DNA of 64,000 bases, taken from Prochlorococcus marinus str. MIT 9215. GTDB taxonomy: Bacteria; Cyanobacteriota; Cyanobacteriia; PCC-6307; Cyanobiaceae. Both the position numbers and the translations under genes were made by a program. The stretch spans positions 1,550,001 to 1,614,000 of the forward strand of contig NC_009840.1 in assembly GCF_000018065.1 (NCBI RefSeq), in the 5' to 3' direction. Positions within the stretch are counted from its first letter, which is position 1. Every line of letters starts with the position of its first letter. The notes under the pieces were generated by a model that ran no database searches, had not been told where the DNA came from, and was given only the letters and a program-made list of their open reading frames with translations. Of this stretch, positions 9,021 to 19,779 are shown piece by piece.

Positions 9021-10339
9021 TAATTGTTAATTAGTCCCTCATACCTTTGAGAAATAACATAGGTTTGAATTTGCTTAGCAGTATCTATAGCAACACCCAC
9101 TAGAATAAGTAATGAAGTTGCTCCTAAACCTTGAAAAGTTTGGACATTTGTAGCTCTCTCTACTGCGGCAGGAATTATTGCTACTGAGCCTAGGAATAAT
9201 CCTCCTAATAATGTCAACCTATTTTGTATGCCTGAAAGATAGTTTGCCGTATTAGTTCCTGGTCTAACTCCAGGTATCGCTACCCCTCCTTTCTTTAAAT
9301 TTGAAGCTACATCAACTGGATTAATTGTAAGAGATGCATAAAAATAGGAGAACCCTAAAATCAAGGAGAAGAATGTAAGAGCGTATGGCCATGGATTAGA
9401 AGATCCTGGATTTAAACTACTAGCTAATTTTATTAAGATTGGATTGCCCGTAACATTTGCAATAGTTATAGGTAAAAAGATTAAAGCAGATGCAAATATG
9501 ATAGGCATGACTCCTCCTGCATTTAATTTCAAAGGTAAATAACTTTGCCTTGTAGGAAGTAGTGTTGAATTTCCTATTTGCCTTTTTGCGCTAACAATTG
9601 GAATGCGTCTTGCTCCCTCTTGGACAAAAATGATCCCAACAATTGTTAATAAAAATACTCCCAGTAAAACTGCTATACCTAAAACATCTCCTCTATCTCC
9701 AGTTTGTGCTTTCTCAATAGTTGAACTTAGAGCTTTAGGTAGAGTCGAAACAATATTCAAAAAAATTACAAGTGAAGCGCCTTGACCTATCCCTTTCTCC
9801 GTAATAATTTCACTGAACCACATAACTAACATTGAACCAGTAACTAAGGCAATAGAAGTTTGTAAGACAAATGTAGTTTCACTTATCCCCTGAATAGCAT
9901 ATTGTCTAAGAATCAAGGAAAAAATTATACTTTGCAAAAAACCCCATCCTAATGAAACATATCTTGTTATTTGAGCAATTTTTCTTCTTCCAGCTTCTCC
10001 TTCATTTTTTTGTAGATCTTCAAGGACAGGCAACGAAGCTGTGAGAAGCTGAATAATAATTGATGCGTTTATAAAAGGAAGTATACCTAAAGCGAATATT
10101 CCAAGGGTTGAAATTCCTCCTCCAGTAAAAATATCTAAAAAACCTATTAATTGCCCCCCTTGATCTATAAAACTTTTAAAAGCAACCCTATCAATTCCTG
10201 GCATAGGGATATAGATACCAAGTCTTACTAAAAGAAGAAGACCTAAAGTTGTTAAAACTCTACTTCTTAACTCTTTATTTAAAAATAGTTGGGAAAGTAT
10301 CTCAGAAGCGCTAGGATTTCTACTTTTGTTAACAAACAT
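9020..10339 (-). CDS. secY: preprotein translocase subunit SecY
   Basis: The channel of the Sec translocon, 439 residues with about ten hydrophobic segments. It shows the SecY signatures [12 protein letters not shown] near residue 45, [20 protein letters not shown] in the second segment and the C-terminal [13 protein letters not shown]. In cyanobacteria it serves both cytoplasmic and thylakoid membranes. It lies 29 bases after rplO and just ahead of adk. Confidence 0.97.
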
Positions 10340-10368
10340 TTTGAAGCTTAACTAAATTTTTTATAAAT

Positions 10369-10827
10369 TTATTTATTATTTATAAGCTCACAGGATCCAC
10401 CTGCGGCCTCAATTTTTTGTTTTGCAACTTTGGTGAATGCATGAGCCTGCACTTTTAGCTTTACATTAATTTTTCCGTTACCAAGGATTTTTAAGGGAAA
10501 TTTTGGCTTGAAGATCAATCCTTTCTTAACTAGTGAATCTATATTTACAGTATCGTTATCTTTGAAATCATTTAATTTCTCTAAATTAATTATGGAAAAG
10601 TTCTTTTGATTAATTATTTCAAAGTGCTTTAATTTTGGAACTCTTCTATATAGGGGCATTTGGCCACCTTCAAAACCAGGACGAGTGGGTCTTCCAGAAC
10701 GTGACTTTTGTCCTCTCATTCCGAAACCACAAGAAGCTCCTTGACCGGCAGCAATACCTCTACCTTTTCTTAATTTTTTCTTTCTCGAGCCAGAGTTTGA
10801 TTTAAGTGTATTTAATGTTGAAGTCAT
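10369..10827 (-). CDS. rplO: 50S ribosomal protein L15
   Basis: L15 of 152 residues. The glycine- and arginine-rich N-terminus ([42 protein letters not shown]) threads into 23S rRNA, and the C-terminal globular domain ends near [12 protein letters not shown]. It directly follows rpsE; no rpmD (L30) lies between them, as expected for cyanobacteria. Confidence 0.97.
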   Translation of the reverse strand: MTSTLNTLKSNSGSRKKKLRKGRGIAAGQGASCGFGMRGQKSRSGRPTRPGFEGGQMPLYRRVPKLKHFEIINQKNFSIINLEKLNDFKDNDTVNIDSLVKKGLIFKPKFPLKILGNGKINVKLKVQAHAFTKVAKQKIEAAGGSCELINNK

Positions 10828-10833
10828 AATTTT

Positions 10834-11454
10834 TCAAGAATAGAGCTGTTCAAGTGAGATACCTCTCTCCCTTGAGGCAGATTTGTGTGTTCTTAGTTGG
10901 GAAAGAGCCACCATAGCAGCTCTTGCATTATTCAAAGGTGTTTTACTACCCAATCTTTTTGCTAAGACATTTTTTATGCCAGCCAATTCTAAAACTGTTC
11001 TTATTGAACCACCAGCAATTACACCTGTACCAGGGGCGGCTGGCCTAATTAGTACATTAGCAGCACCATCTCGACCTTTTGATAAAGTCGGTATTGAATT
11101 ATTTGGAGTTAATGGAACTCTAACAAGATTCTTTTTACCATCTGAAACTCCCTTTCTCACCGCACCAATGACATCCCCTGCTTTACCAACTCCTACTCCA
11201 ACTTGACCTTTCTCATTCCCTACAACAACAATTGCTCTAAAACTCATTTTTTTTCCACCTTTAACAGTTTTAGAAACGCGTCGAATTTGAACAACTCTTT
11301 CTTGCCAATCAGAATCTCTTTCAAGATTTTTCGAGTCTCCTCTTCTATTTCTTTTTCGATCATTACGATTATTCTTTTTTTGTTCCACAGGTATAGCTCC
11401 AGGAACGTTATCTTTATTAGATTGAGTTTCTTGTTTTGTAGGAGTGTCAGTCAT
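10834..11454 (-). CDS. rpsE: 30S ribosomal protein S5
   Basis: S5 of 206 residues. A polar N-terminal extension of about 45 residues precedes the double-stranded-RNA-binding fold ([20 protein letters not shown]) and the C-terminal domain ([31 protein letters not shown]). The fold is normal; the extension is common in cyanobacteria. The protein affects decoding fidelity at the mRNA entry site. Confidence 0.97.
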   Translation of the reverse strand: MTDTPTKQETQSNKDNVPGAIPVEQKKNNRNDRKRNRRGDSKNLERDSDWQERVVQIRRVSKTVKGGKKMSFRAIVVVGNEKGQVGVGVGKAGDVIGAVRKGVSDGKKNLVRVPLTPNNSIPTLSKGRDGAANVLIRPAAPGTGVIAGGSIRTVLELAGIKNVLAKRLGSKTPLNNARAAMVALSQLRTHKSASRERGISLEQLYS

Positions 11455-11468
11455 AGTAAAAATAAAAG

Positions 11469-11837
11469 TTAGAATTCTAAGCCAGCTTCGCGGGCAGCGT
11501 CAGCAAGTGCCTTTACTCTACCGTGATATATATTACCTCCACGGTCAAAAATTACTTGCTTAACGCCTTTTTTTATCGCTCTCTTTGCTAACAATTTTCC
11601 AACAATGGAGGAGGAATTACAATCAGAAGGTAATTTCTCAGATTTTTCTCTAAGTTCCTTATCAACAGTTGAAGCTGAGCAAATAGTTGTTTGAGCACTA
11701 TCATCTATAACCTGGGCATAAATATGGTTATTAGAGCGAAAAACAGACAATCTTGGACGCGTTGCATCTCCAATTAAGAATCTCCTTAATCTTCTATGTC
11801 TTTTTTGGGTTTGTAATTTTCTGGAAAGTTTGGTCAT
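11469..11837 (-). CDS. rplR: 50S ribosomal protein L18
   Basis: L18 of 122 residues, which binds 5S rRNA. Conserved blocks are [18 protein letters not shown] in the middle and [23 protein letters not shown] at the C-terminus. It lies between rplF and rpsE, the usual spc-operon order. Confidence 0.97.
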   Translation of the reverse strand: MTKLSRKLQTQKRHRRLRRFLIGDATRPRLSVFRSNNHIYAQVIDDSAQTTICSASTVDKELREKSEKLPSDCNSSSIVGKLLAKRAIKKGVKQVIFDRGGNIYHGRVKALADAAREAGLEF

Positions 11838-11851
11838 TTTTTTATTTTGAA

Positions 11852-12391
11852 TTATTTTTTGCCAGATTTACCAGCTTTTCTGAGAATTATCTCATCATGG
11901 TATTTAATTCCTTTACCTTTGTATGGCTCTGGAGGTCTAATTGATCTGATTTTTGCGGCTTCATTGCCAACAATTTCTTTATCAATTCCAGATACGGTAA
12001 CGTTTGTATTACTTTCAACTTTGTATGTTATACCATCAGGGGGGATCATTTCTATAGGATGACTATATCCTGCACTAACAACAAGATTTTTGCCTTTTAC
12101 TTGCGCTCTGGATCCAACGCCTACAATTTCTAGTTTTTTTGAAAAACCTTGACTAACCCCTTCAACCATATTTGCAATTAAGGCTCTGCATAAACCATGT
12201 CTTTGCCTTGAAAATATTTTGGAAGTAGTGGGACTAACCACAACAGTATTATCTTTTTTATCAAAACAAACTCCTTCAGGCATTTGACGTTTTAACTCAC
12301 CCTTAGGGCCTTTAACTGTAACTATTAATCCATCAAAATCAACGGTTACTTTATCTGGTATCAGTACTGGTGTTTTTCCAATTCTTGACAT
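11852..12391 (-). CDS. rplF: 50S ribosomal protein L6
   Basis: L6 of 179 residues, with the start [17 protein letters not shown], the inner repeat [14 protein letters not shown], and the C-terminal signature [16 protein letters not shown]. It sits near the sarcin-ricin loop and the factor-binding site of the large subunit. Confidence 0.97.
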   Translation of the reverse strand: MSRIGKTPVLIPDKVTVDFDGLIVTVKGPKGELKRQMPEGVCFDKKDNTVVVSPTTSKIFSRQRHGLCRALIANMVEGVSQGFSKKLEIVGVGSRAQVKGKNLVVSAGYSHPIEMIPPDGITYKVESNTNVTVSGIDKEIVGNEAAKIRSIRPPEPYKGKGIKYHDEIILRKAGKSGKK

Positions 12392-12403
12392 GATTAATCC
12401 TCC

Positions 12404-12805
12404 TTAATAAACATAGCAAAGTACTTCACCACCTATACCTTGCTTCCTAGCATCACGATCACTCATAACACCTTTAGAAGTAGATATGATAGCAACTCCG
12501 AGACCTCCAAGAACTTTAGGTAGAGCTCTAGTATTTTTATAAATTCTCAAACCAGGTTTACTAACTCTTTGCATGGATCGAATGGTAGGAAATTTATTCT
12601 TACCACTATATTTCAGACCAAGTATTATTTGTGATTTATAGCCTTCACCTTCCTCGTTAATCTCAGAAATGAACCCCTCTTTTTGAAGCACTTTTGCGAT
12701 ACTTAGGGACATTTTTGAACCTGGAATTGTTGTGGTTGTATGCTTTTTTTGACTCGCATTTCTAATACGAGTGAGCATATCTGAAATAGGATCGTGATTT
12801 GACAT
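12404..12805 (-). CDS. rpsH: 30S ribosomal protein S8
   Basis: S8 of 133 residues, with the opening [14 protein letters not shown] and the conserved C-terminal block [20 protein letters not shown]. It binds the central domain of 16S rRNA. rpsN (S14), which lies between rplE and rpsH in many bacteria, is absent here; only 9 bases separate rplE and rpsH. Confidence 0.97.
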   Translation of the reverse strand: MSNHDPISDMLTRIRNASQKKHTTTTIPGSKMSLSIAKVLQKEGFISEINEEGEGYKSQIILGLKYSGKNKFPTIRSMQRVSKPGLRIYKNTRALPKVLGGLGVAIISTSKGVMSDRDARKQGIGGEVLCYVY

Positions 12806-12814
12806 GGTTTTAAT

Positions 12815-13354
12815 TTAATTCTTACTAAAAGGCATTCCTAACTCTTGAAGAAGAGCTTTACCCTCTTGATCTGATCTCGCACTAGTGACAATAGTTATAT
12901 CCATACCCCTTATTGAGTCTATTTTATCAAAGGAGATTTCAGGAAAAATTAATTGCTCTTTAACTCCAACGGTGTAGTTCCCTCTCCCATCAAAACTCTT
13001 TGGATTAACTCCTCTAAAGTCTCTTATTCTTGGTAAAGCTAGATTTATAAATCTTTCTAAAAAGGAATACATCCTGTCACCTCTTAAAGTTACAGTACAA
13101 CCAATTGGCATACCTTCGCGAATTTTAAAACCCGCGATAGCTTTTTTAGCCCTAGTTACTAGGGCCTTTTGTCCCGTAATTGTTGCCATTTCGTTGAGAG
13201 AAGCCTCTAAAGCTTTTGAATTTGAAGCAGCTTCACCAAGACCTCTATTAACGTTGACTTTGACAACTTTAGGTACTTGATGAATATTTTTAAGACCAAG
13301 TTCCTTTAAAAGTTTTGGTCTAATTGATTCTTTGTAGCGATTTTTTAGAGTCAT
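12815..13354 (-). CDS. rplE: 50S ribosomal protein L5
   Basis: L5 of 179 residues, which binds 5S rRNA and contacts P-site tRNA. Signatures include [35 protein letters not shown] and the C-terminal [20 protein letters not shown]. It follows rplX after 74 bases, an unusually wide spacer for this operon. Confidence 0.97.
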   Translation of the reverse strand: MTLKNRYKESIRPKLLKELGLKNIHQVPKVVKVNVNRGLGEAASNSKALEASLNEMATITGQKALVTRAKKAIAGFKIREGMPIGCTVTLRGDRMYSFLERFINLALPRIRDFRGVNPKSFDGRGNYTVGVKEQLIFPEISFDKIDSIRGMDITIVTSARSDQEGKALLQELGMPFSKN

Positions 13355-13428
13355 AATTTTTTAATAATTCTGGTCTTTGTCAGAATTGATAAATTAGAAA
13401 AAGTTTAAATCTGGTTTCTGATGAAAAA

Positions 13429-13785
13429 TTAATCAATTACTTCACCAGTTTTTTTCAGTCTTCTTTTCTTCACTCCCTCTTTATCAATAAAGTATTCAAT
13501 CTTACTTGTAAGATTTTTTTCCTTCGAGAAGAACATTACATTTGATGCATGTAAAGATGCCTCTTCTGTAAGTATTCTTCCTGTTTCTCCTTCCTGAGTT
13601 GGTTTTACATGTTTGGTTCTAAGGTTAATTCCTTTAACTACAACTTTATTTTCAAGAGGGATAGTTTTTAAAACCTCTCCAGTTTTGCCTTTTTCCTTGC
13701 CGTTAATTACCTTTACTAAATCTCCAGTTTTAATTCTCATTTTTATTCTTTGGAAATTTTTCTTTTGTTTTAATGAATCCAACAT
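13429..13785 (-). CDS. rplX: 50S ribosomal protein L24
   Basis: L24 of 118 residues as drawn, one of the assembly initiators of the large subunit. The KOW core is [22 protein letters not shown]. The ATG at 13785 abuts the rplN stop, which suggests coupling. An internal ATG at codon 16 (position 13740) gives a shorter form starting MRIKTGD that looks more like a normal L24, so the 15-residue extension is uncertain. Confidence 0.94.
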   Translation of the reverse strand: MLDSLKQKKNFQRIKMRIKTGDLVKVINGKEKGKTGEVLKTIPLENKVVVKGINLRTKHVKPTQEGETGRILTEEASLHASNVMFFSKEKNLTSKIEYFIDKEGVKKRRLKKTGEVID

Positions 13786-14151
13786 TTAAATCACCTCGGG
13801 AGCAAGAGAAACAATTTTAGTGTAATTTTTATCCCGCAGTTCTCTGGCTACAGGACCAAAAACTCTAGTACCTTTTGGATTTTTATCCTCATTAATCAAA
13901 ACGGCAGCATTATCATCAAATCTTATTGAATTACCAGTATTTCTTCTTAGTGTTGCTTTTGTTCTAACGATAACTGCTTTCACAACCTCAGATTTCTTAA
14001 CTCCCATATTCGGAAGAGCGTCTTTAACAGTTGCGACAATTACGTCCCCAACATGTGCATATCTTCTATTAGAACCTAAAACCCTAATACATTGGAGTCT
14101 TTTCGCTCCACTATTATCAGCAACTGTCAAATAGGTTTCTTGTTGAATCAT
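13786..14151 (-). CDS. rplN: 50S ribosomal protein L14
   Basis: L14 of 121 residues, with the almost invariant opening [20 protein letters not shown] and the later block [16 protein letters not shown]. It forms part of an intersubunit bridge. Its start overlaps the rpsQ stop by 4 bases. Confidence 0.98.
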
Positions 14152-14414
14152 TTTTTAACCTCCTTAGCCTGATTTGTTTTATTGAGAATCTCTTCTATCG
14201 CCCATCTTTTTTGAGCGCTAAGCGGTCTAGTTTCTCTAATTTTTACTCGATCACCTGTAACGCATGTATTTTCTGGGTCATGCGCTTTGTATCGTGTAGT
14301 TCTACTTACGATTTTTTTATATGTGGGATGTGGGTACCTGTTAATAACAGCAACAACGACTGTTTTATCCATTTTGTCGCTGACAACAGTACCAATTCTT
14401 TCTTTAAGTGCCAT
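14148..14414 (-). CDS. rpsQ: 30S ribosomal protein S17
   Basis: S17 of 88 residues, an OB-fold early-assembly protein. Motifs are [16 protein letters not shown] near the start and [18 protein letters not shown]. It lies 9 bases after rpmC and overlaps rplN by 4 bases. Confidence 0.97.
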
Positions 14415-14423
14415 AACTAATAA

Positions 14424-14642
14424 TTAATCAGAAGTAGTTTGAGAAGCAGATTGACTCTTACTGAGAGTTAGTAATTGAGCAACTTGTTTCTTGATAATTT
14501 TAAATTTATGAGTTTCATTAAGCTGTCTCGTAGCTTGCTTGAATCTCAAATCAAAAAGATCTTTTCGTAATTGGTCAATCTTTTCAGTAATTTGATCAGA
14601 ATTTAATTTTTTAAATTCTTTAAGAGACTCTGAGTTTTTCAT
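14424..14642 (-). CDS. rpmC: 50S ribosomal protein L29
   Basis: L29 of 72 residues, a two-helix protein at the polypeptide exit. The family pattern [21 protein letters not shown] is clear, with a C-terminal serine-rich extension. It overlaps the rplP stop by 4 bases. Confidence 0.95.
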   Translation of the reverse strand: MKNSESLKEFKKLNSDQITEKIDQLRKDLFDLRFKQATRQLNETHKFKIIKKQVAQLLTLSKSQSASQTTSD

Positions 14643-15121
14643 TGTTTAACCTCCTCTTGAGATTTTTTACTATTTTTTGTCTTTTCTTGAGAGGGAGCTT
14701 CTAAATTCTTATCAATGGAGATAAATTTAGTTTTTACAGGAAGTTTGTATTGAGCCAGACGCATTGCTTCCTTTGCAACTTCCTCAGTTATATCCTCACC
14801 ACCCATTTCAAAAAGTATTCTTCCAGGTTTTACAACTGCGACCCAAAATTCTGGATTACCTTTACCAGAACCCATTCTAGTTTCGGCAGGTCTCATAGTT
14901 ACAGGTTTATCAGGAAAAATTCTTATCCAGATTTGACCTCCACGTTTGATATATCTTGTCATAGCTCGCCGACTTGCCTCAATCTGACGTGCAGTTACCC
15001 ACCCACAGTCTTGAGCTTGGAGAGCAAATTGACCGAAAGCAATAGTATTACCTTTGGAGGCCACTCCTCTCATTCTGCCTCTGTGTTGTTTACGAAATTT
15101 AGTACGTTTTGGACTAAGCAT
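14639..15121 (-). CDS. rplP: 50S ribosomal protein L16
   Basis: L16 of 160 residues. It starts [17 protein letters not shown] and shows [21 protein letters not shown] and [19 protein letters not shown]. It organises the A-site tRNA region. The tail after about residue 138 is lysine- and glutamate-rich and longer than in E. coli. Confidence 0.97.
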   Translation of the reverse strand: MLSPKRTKFRKQHRGRMRGVASKGNTIAFGQFALQAQDCGWVTARQIEASRRAMTRYIKRGGQIWIRIFPDKPVTMRPAETRMGSGKGNPEFWVAVVKPGRILFEMGGEDITEEVAKEAMRLAQYKLPVKTKFISIDKNLEAPSQEKTKNSKKSQEEVKQ

Positions 15122-15132
15122 TTTTGTACCTC

Positions 15133-15864
15133 CTATGAATTCTCATTCGAGCGATCCTCAAATTGCTGAGGTCTTCGACTAGCTTTCCTCTTGGGGTTTG
15201 CACCCACTGGGATCGTTTGTTCTTCTTTAGGAAGAACTTCTCCTTTAAAAACCCAAACTTTTATGCCAAGTACACCGTAAGTTGTATTAGCCTCACGAGT
15301 TGCGTAGTCAATTTCAGCTCTCAAAGTATGAAGAGGGACTCTACCTTCTCTGGTCCATTCCGTTCTAGCAATTTCAGCGCCATTTAGCCTACCGCCAACT
15401 TGTATTTTCAGTCCTAAGACTCCAGCCCTTTGAGCCCTTTGTAAGGCCATTCTTATTGTTCTTCTAAAAGCGACTCTTTTTTCTAATTGTTGAGCAATAT
15501 ACTCAGCAAGTAAAAAAGCGTCAGCATCAACTCGTTCAACTTCAACAACATTTATTCTTACCTGCCTTGTCCTATCTCCTATAGTTTTTTGAATACCAGA
15601 CCTTAGTTCTTCAATACCACTTCCTTGTCTTCCAACAATCACTCCTGGTCTTGCTGTTTTTAATTCAAGTTCCAGTTGATCAGCTTTTCTAGCTATTAAA
15701 ACATCACTAATTCCAGCTGCACCATATTTTTTCTCTATGAAAGTACGTATTTTAAAATCTTCTTGGAGAAGAATTGGATATGTCTTAGATGTAGCAAACC
15801 ATTTAGAACGATGCTCTTGCGTAATTCCTAGTCTTAATCCAGAAGGATGTATTTTATGTCCCAT
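15133..15864 (-). CDS. rpsC: 30S ribosomal protein S3
   Basis: S3 of 243 residues, with an N-terminal KH domain ([14 protein letters not shown]) and the C-terminal block [17 protein letters not shown]. It forms the mRNA entry channel with S4 and S5. Its start overlaps the rplV stop by one base. Confidence 0.97.
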   Translation of the reverse strand: MGHKIHPSGLRLGITQEHRSKWFATSKTYPILLQEDFKIRTFIEKKYGAAGISDVLIARKADQLELELKTARPGVIVGRQGSGIEELRSGIQKTIGDRTRQVRINVVEVERVDADAFLLAEYIAQQLEKRVAFRRTIRMALQRAQRAGVLGLKIQVGGRLNGAEIARTEWTREGRVPLHTLRAEIDYATREANTTYGVLGIKVWVFKGEVLPKEEQTIPVGANPKRKASRRPQQFEDRSNENS

Positions 15865-16250
15865 TAGTTTTGTACCTCCGCATTAGTTTTATTAGGAGCA
15901 GATTCAACAGAAATGCTAATATGACAAGTCTGTTTTTTTATAGAGAAAGCTCTACCTTGAGCTCTAGGCCTATACCTTTTCATTACAGGACCGCTATTAG
16001 CCCATGCAGATGAAATAATTAAGGTAGACGGATCCATTCCAAGATTATGCTCAGCATTAGCAACAGCCGATCTTAGAACCTTAGTAATAGGATCTGTAGA
16101 TCTATAAGGCATAAATTCCAACATGATCAGTGCATCTCTATAAGACCGACCCCTAATTTGATCTAAAACTCTTCTTACTTTAGAAGCTGACCCACGAATA
16201 TAGTTTCCATGAGCAATTGCTATTTTTGTTGTTTCAGATGTTTTTGTCAT
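15864..16250 (-). CDS. rplV: 50S ribosomal protein L22
   Basis: L22 of 128 residues, lining the exit tunnel. It shows [21 protein letters not shown] and the tunnel-loop region [20 protein letters not shown]. Its start overlaps rpsS by 4 bases. Confidence 0.97.
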
Positions 16251-16525
16251 GATTTTGCTCCCTTCTTATCTCTTATGTGCCCACGGTATGTTCGTGTAGG
16301 AGCGAACTCACCGAGTTTATGACCAATCATTTGTTCAGTAATAAATACTGGAATATGAGTCTTACCATTATGTACCGCGATTGTGTGACCGATCATTACA
16401 GGTAAAATCGTAGAAGATCTCGACCAAGTTTTGATAACAGACTTGTCATTATCAGTATTTTGTTTTTCTACCTTCTTGAGCAGGCTATCTGCTATAAAAG
16501 GTCCTTTTTTTAGTGAACGTCCCAT
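16247..16525 (-). CDS. rpsS: 30S ribosomal protein S19
   Basis: S19 of 92 residues. It begins [20 protein letters not shown] and ends with [21 protein letters not shown], both nearly invariant. It lies in the small-subunit head beside S13. A 37-base spacer separates it from rplB. Confidence 0.98.
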
Positions 16526-16562
16526 GATTATGTAATAAAAATTGAAATAAGAAATGAAGTAA

Positions 16563-17426
16563 TCAAGAGTCTCTTCCTCCTCTACTCCTCTTAGAAATGC
16601 GACGACGTCTTCGAACTACTAATTTATTGCTTGGTTTGTTCTTTTTACGTGTCTTTAATCCAAGAGCTGGTTTACCCCATGGAGTAACTGGACCGGCTCT
16701 ACCAATTGGGGCTTTTCCCTCTCCCCCTCCATGTGGATGATCACATGGGTTCATTACACTACCTCTTACTTGTGGCCTTCTTCCCAGCCATCTTCTTCTT
16801 CCCGCTTTACCTAAGCTAGTATTTCTTATTTCAGAATTACCAACTTCTCCAAGAGTTGCATAGCATTCTTTTCTTACAAGTCTTACCTCGGTAGATGGGA
16901 GTTTTAAAGCAACATAATCACCCTCCTTTGCCATAACTTGGGCACTAGCTCCTGCGGATCTAACCATCTGAGCACCTCTACCTGCATATAACTCAACACA
17001 ATGAACACTAGATCCTAATGGCATAACAGAAAGTGGCATTGCATTTCCATCTTCAATTGGAACACTTTCTCCAGATATGACATTTTGCCCGACTTTTACT
17101 CCAGCTGGAGCAATAATATATCTTTTCTCCCCATCTTCGTAGAACAAAAGTGCTAGCCTTGCATTTCTATGAGGATCGTAATGAATAGCTGCAACTTTAG
17201 CGTTAATATTTCTTTTATCTCTTCTAAAGTCGACTAATCTATATTGCCTTTTGTGACCACCTCCACGATGACGACAAGTAATAACTCCACGATTATTCCT
17301 GCCTTTAACTCTATGTTTTGGAACTATTAGTGATCTTTCGGGTTTTGCACTTGTTATTTCACTAAAGTCAGTAACTACTCTCTGCCTAGTGCCAGGTGTA
17401 TAAGGTTTAAATTTACGGATTGCCAT
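16563..17426 (-). CDS. rplB: 50S ribosomal protein L2
   Basis: L2 of 287 residues, needed for peptidyl transferase assembly. It starts [18 protein letters not shown] and carries the histidine-bearing signature [19 protein letters not shown] near residue 225, with a basic tail [16 protein letters not shown]. Full length. Confidence 0.98.
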   Translation of the reverse strand: MAIRKFKPYTPGTRQRVVTDFSEITSAKPERSLIVPKHRVKGRNNRGVITCRHRGGGHKRQYRLVDFRRDKRNINAKVAAIHYDPHRNARLALLFYEDGEKRYIIAPAGVKVGQNVISGESVPIEDGNAMPLSVMPLGSSVHCVELYAGRGAQMVRSAGASAQVMAKEGDYVALKLPSTEVRLVRKECYATLGEVGNSEIRNTSLGKAGRRRWLGRRPQVRGSVMNPCDHPHGGGEGKAPIGRAGPVTPWGKPALGLKTRKKNKPSNKLVVRRRRRISKRSRGGRDS

Positions 17427-17438
17427 GATTAAAACTCC

Positions 17439-17741
17439 TTAAGATTCTGGAAATAGTTGGATTTTATCTCCCTCGGCAAGACGTACAATTGCCTTCTTGA
17501 CCTGAGAACGTTTACCGGAAAATTTCCCGACTCTTCTCGTTCTCCTAGGAGGATTCATAGTGTTAACTCCTATGACTTTAACACTGAATAAGGCTTCAAT
17601 AGCAGCCTTTATTTCCGGCTTTGCCGCTCTATGATCTACTTCAAAAGTATATTGGTTAAGATCTAGTGCGTTTGTAGCTTTCTCAGTAATAACTGGCTTT
17701 CGTATTACATCGGCTAATCGAGAATCGAATAATTTAGTCAT
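17439..17741 (-). CDS. rplW: 50S ribosomal protein L23
   Basis: L23 of 100 residues, the docking site for SRP and trigger factor at the tunnel exit. Motifs are [22 protein letters not shown] and [19 protein letters not shown]. Its start overlaps the rplD stop by 4 bases. Confidence 0.97.
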   Translation of the reverse strand: MTKLFDSRLADVIRKPVITEKATNALDLNQYTFEVDHRAAKPEIKAAIEALFSVKVIGVNTMNPPRRTRRVGKFSGKRSQVKKAIVRLAEGDKIQLFPES

Positions 17742-18370
17742 GATGCATAAACCTCCTGAATTTTATCTATCGCTGATTGACCGATTAATAATTTATTCGC
17801 ATTGAGAATATCAAATACATTAAGTTGATCGGCGGCGATTAACTTTACTTTTTCAATATTATTAATGGATTTTTTTATAACATCGGATGGACTATCAAGA
17901 ATAACCAAAACTTTTTCATTTTTTTGTATACCTAATCGAGCAAGGCCATTGATGATGTCACTTGTTTTAGGCTGCTTTAGAGTAGATCCAAAATCTTCTA
18001 CAGCCTTCATATCAGATACTCTGGACATCAGTGCTGTCCTCAGAGCCAATCTACGTTCCTTACGATTCATATCTAGATTATAAGAACGTGGCTTCGGTCC
18101 AAAAATAATTCCACCACCAGGTCTTAAAGGTGTCCTTATTGATCCTTGACGAGCTCTTCCAGTACCTTTCTGTTTATATGGCTTTCTACCGCCTCCACGC
18201 ACTTCAGATCTTGTCAAAGTTGATGCTGTCCCTTGTCTTTTATTTGCTAGCTGCCTAAGGACTGCTCTATGGATTAAGTCTGCAGAAGAAGTTTCTTTAG
18301 CTACTGTTAAATCAAGAGTAACTTTGCCAGATTTTTTACCATCCCACTTAAGAGTTTCAAGTGTTGTCAT
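17738..18370 (-). CDS. rplD: 50S ribosomal protein L4
   Basis: L4 of 210 residues, with the tunnel loop [20 protein letters not shown] followed by [20 protein letters not shown]. In E. coli L4 controls its operon; no such control can be shown here. It overlaps the rplC stop by 4 bases. Confidence 0.97.
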   Translation of the reverse strand: MTTLETLKWDGKKSGKVTLDLTVAKETSSADLIHRAVLRQLANKRQGTASTLTRSEVRGGGRKPYKQKGTGRARQGSIRTPLRPGGGIIFGPKPRSYNLDMNRKERRLALRTALMSRVSDMKAVEDFGSTLKQPKTSDIINGLARLGIQKNEKVLVILDSPSDVIKKSINNIEKVKLIAADQLNVFDILNANKLLIGQSAIDKIQEVYAS

Positions 18371-19020
18371 GATTTTTCACCTCCTTTTTTTCCTACAACA
18401 TTGTTTGGCTTAATATTTACAATTGAGCCTGGCTTTCCTGGTACAGAACCCTTTACTACAAGCAAATTTTTCTGATCATCAATTTTAAGGACTAACAAAC
18501 CTTTAGTAGTTATTTGTTTTCCTCCATATCTTCCTGCCATTCTTTTTCCAGGATAAATTCTGCCAGGAGTTGTTCCTGCTCCTGTAGATCCAGGTGCTCT
18601 ATGATTTTTTGAACCATGACTCATAGGTCCTCTGCTAAAACCATGTCTTTTCTGATAACCAGAAAAGCCTCTACCCATAGATTTGCCACTGATATCAACT
18701 TTTTGACCAACTTCAAAGTTTTTTACAGTTATTTGATTTCCGATTTCGTAAGATGAAGTTTCTTCTACCCTATATTCTTTCAAATGTTTTAAAAGTTCTT
18801 CACCTGATTTCAATAAATGTCCCTTTTCAGGTTTACTTATATGTTTCTCCTTGGACACGCCATAACCTATCTGAATGGCAGTGTAACCATCCAAAGCGTT
18901 AGTTTTCAATTGAGTGACACGGCAAGGACCAGCCTCAATGAGAGTAACTGGTACAGCATTACCTTTGTCGTCAAAAAGTTGGGACATTCCCAATTTCTTT
19001 CCTAAAATTCCTATAGACAT
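18367..19020 (-). CDS. rplC: 50S ribosomal protein L3
   Basis: L3, 217 residues from the ATG at 19020, giving the family start [16 protein letters not shown]. An in-frame ATG at 19044 would add 8 non-conserved residues and is less likely. The central block [27 protein letters not shown], positioned near the peptidyl transferase centre, is intact. It is the first gene of the ribosomal run; rpsJ, rpsL, rpsG and tuf are not upstream, as expected in cyanobacteria, where the str cluster lies elsewhere. Confidence 0.96.
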   Translation of the reverse strand: MSIGILGKKLGMSQLFDDKGNAVPVTLIEAGPCRVTQLKTNALDGYTAIQIGYGVSKEKHISKPEKGHLLKSGEELLKHLKEYRVEETSSYEIGNQITVKNFEVGQKVDISGKSMGRGFSGYQKRHGFSRGPMSHGSKNHRAPGSTGAGTTPGRIYPGKRMAGRYGGKQITTKGLLVLKIDDQKNLLVVKGSVPGKPGSIVNIKPNNVVGKKGGEKS

Positions 19021-19063
19021 TAGACTAAATTGGCTAGCTGGCAATGATTTTTCAATTATTTAA

Positions 19064-19081
19064 ACCTTAACTTAATAAGGT
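19064..19081 (-). promoter_or_regulatory. short hairpin in the rplC leader
   Basis: ACCTTA (19064-19069) and TAAGGT (19076-19081) form a 6-bp inverted repeat with a 6-base loop, 43 bases before the rplC ATG. TTAATAAGGT also recurs at 19101-19110. It may belong to a ribosomal leader control structure, but this is weak evidence. Confidence 0.3.
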
Positions 19082-19237
19082 GAAGTTAATAAAAAAACGA
19101 TTAATAAGGTCGAGACTTATCAGAAAAATAGATAGTATCTCCTGGGATAAACCCACCTGAATTTTTTAACGAAACGCTAAAAAATGTGAAATTTTGTAGA
19201 GGCTCGGCTAGCTTGCGAGCTTAAAAATTCACTGAGT

Positions 19238-19247
19238 TACAATTGTA
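19238..19247. promoter_or_regulatory. palindromic -10-like element between rplC and ndhN
   Basis: TACAATTGTA is a perfect palindrome, so it presents the -10-like hexamer TACAAT on both strands. It lies 50 bases upstream of ndhN and about 220 bases upstream of rplC. If used both ways, it would give a short ndhN leader and a rplC leader of about 210 nt. The inverted repeat GCTCG...CGAGC (19202-19220) would lie within that rplC leader. Confidence 0.35.
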
Positions 19248-19297
19248 CATCATCAAGTACCATAAATTAAAATAAAATAGAAATAAAGAAAATTTTT

Positions 19298-19774
19298 ATG
19301 CCATTACTTCTTACAGGGAAAAAGTTTCATAACGATTTAAAAACTAACAAATGTCTTGCAATTTTTGCTCCACTAGAAGGTGGTTATGAAACTCGTCTTT
19401 TGAGGAGAATGAGGGCTAAGGGCTTTAAAACTTTCATAACCTCAGCAAGAGGGCTTGGAGATCCCGAAGTCTTCTTGCTCAAATTGCATGGCGTTAGACC
19501 ACCCCATCTTGGTCATCAAAGCGTAGGAAGAAATGGAGCGCTCGGGGAAGTTCAACAAGTAATCCCACAAGCTTCTGAGTTATTTAATGAAAATGATAAA
19601 AATAAATTACTTTGGTTATTAGAAGGTCAAGTATTATCCCAATCTGAATTAGAGAGTTTGATAGAGATTTGTACTAATGATAATAAACTAACAATCGTTG
19701 TTGAAATGGGAGGTTCAAGAAAACTTGAATGGAAGCCATTAAGTAATTATATTTTGGATGAATTTGAAAGTTAA
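19298..19774 (+). CDS. ndhN: NAD(P)H-quinone oxidoreductase subunit N
   Basis: NdhN of 158 residues, a peripheral subunit specific to the photosynthetic NDH-1 complex in the thylakoid membrane. That complex drives cyclic electron flow and respiration using reduced ferredoxin. The whole sequence follows the family, including [34 protein letters not shown] and the C-terminal [15 protein letters not shown]. It is followed after only 5 bases by ldpA, so the two are probably cotranscribed. Confidence 0.95.
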   Translation: MPLLLTGKKFHNDLKTNKCLAIFAPLEGGYETRLLRRMRAKGFKTFITSARGLGDPEVFLLKLHGVRPPHLGHQSVGRNGALGEVQQVIPQASELFNENDKNKLLWLLEGQVLSQSELESLIEICTNDNKLTIVVEMGGSRKLEWKPLSNYILDEFES

Positions 19775-19779
19775 GTTGT

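Noticed and set aside
19232-19250. Second LexA box near ndhN
   Set aside because: TACAATTGTA lacks the AGTAC and GTACT half-sites at the right spacing.
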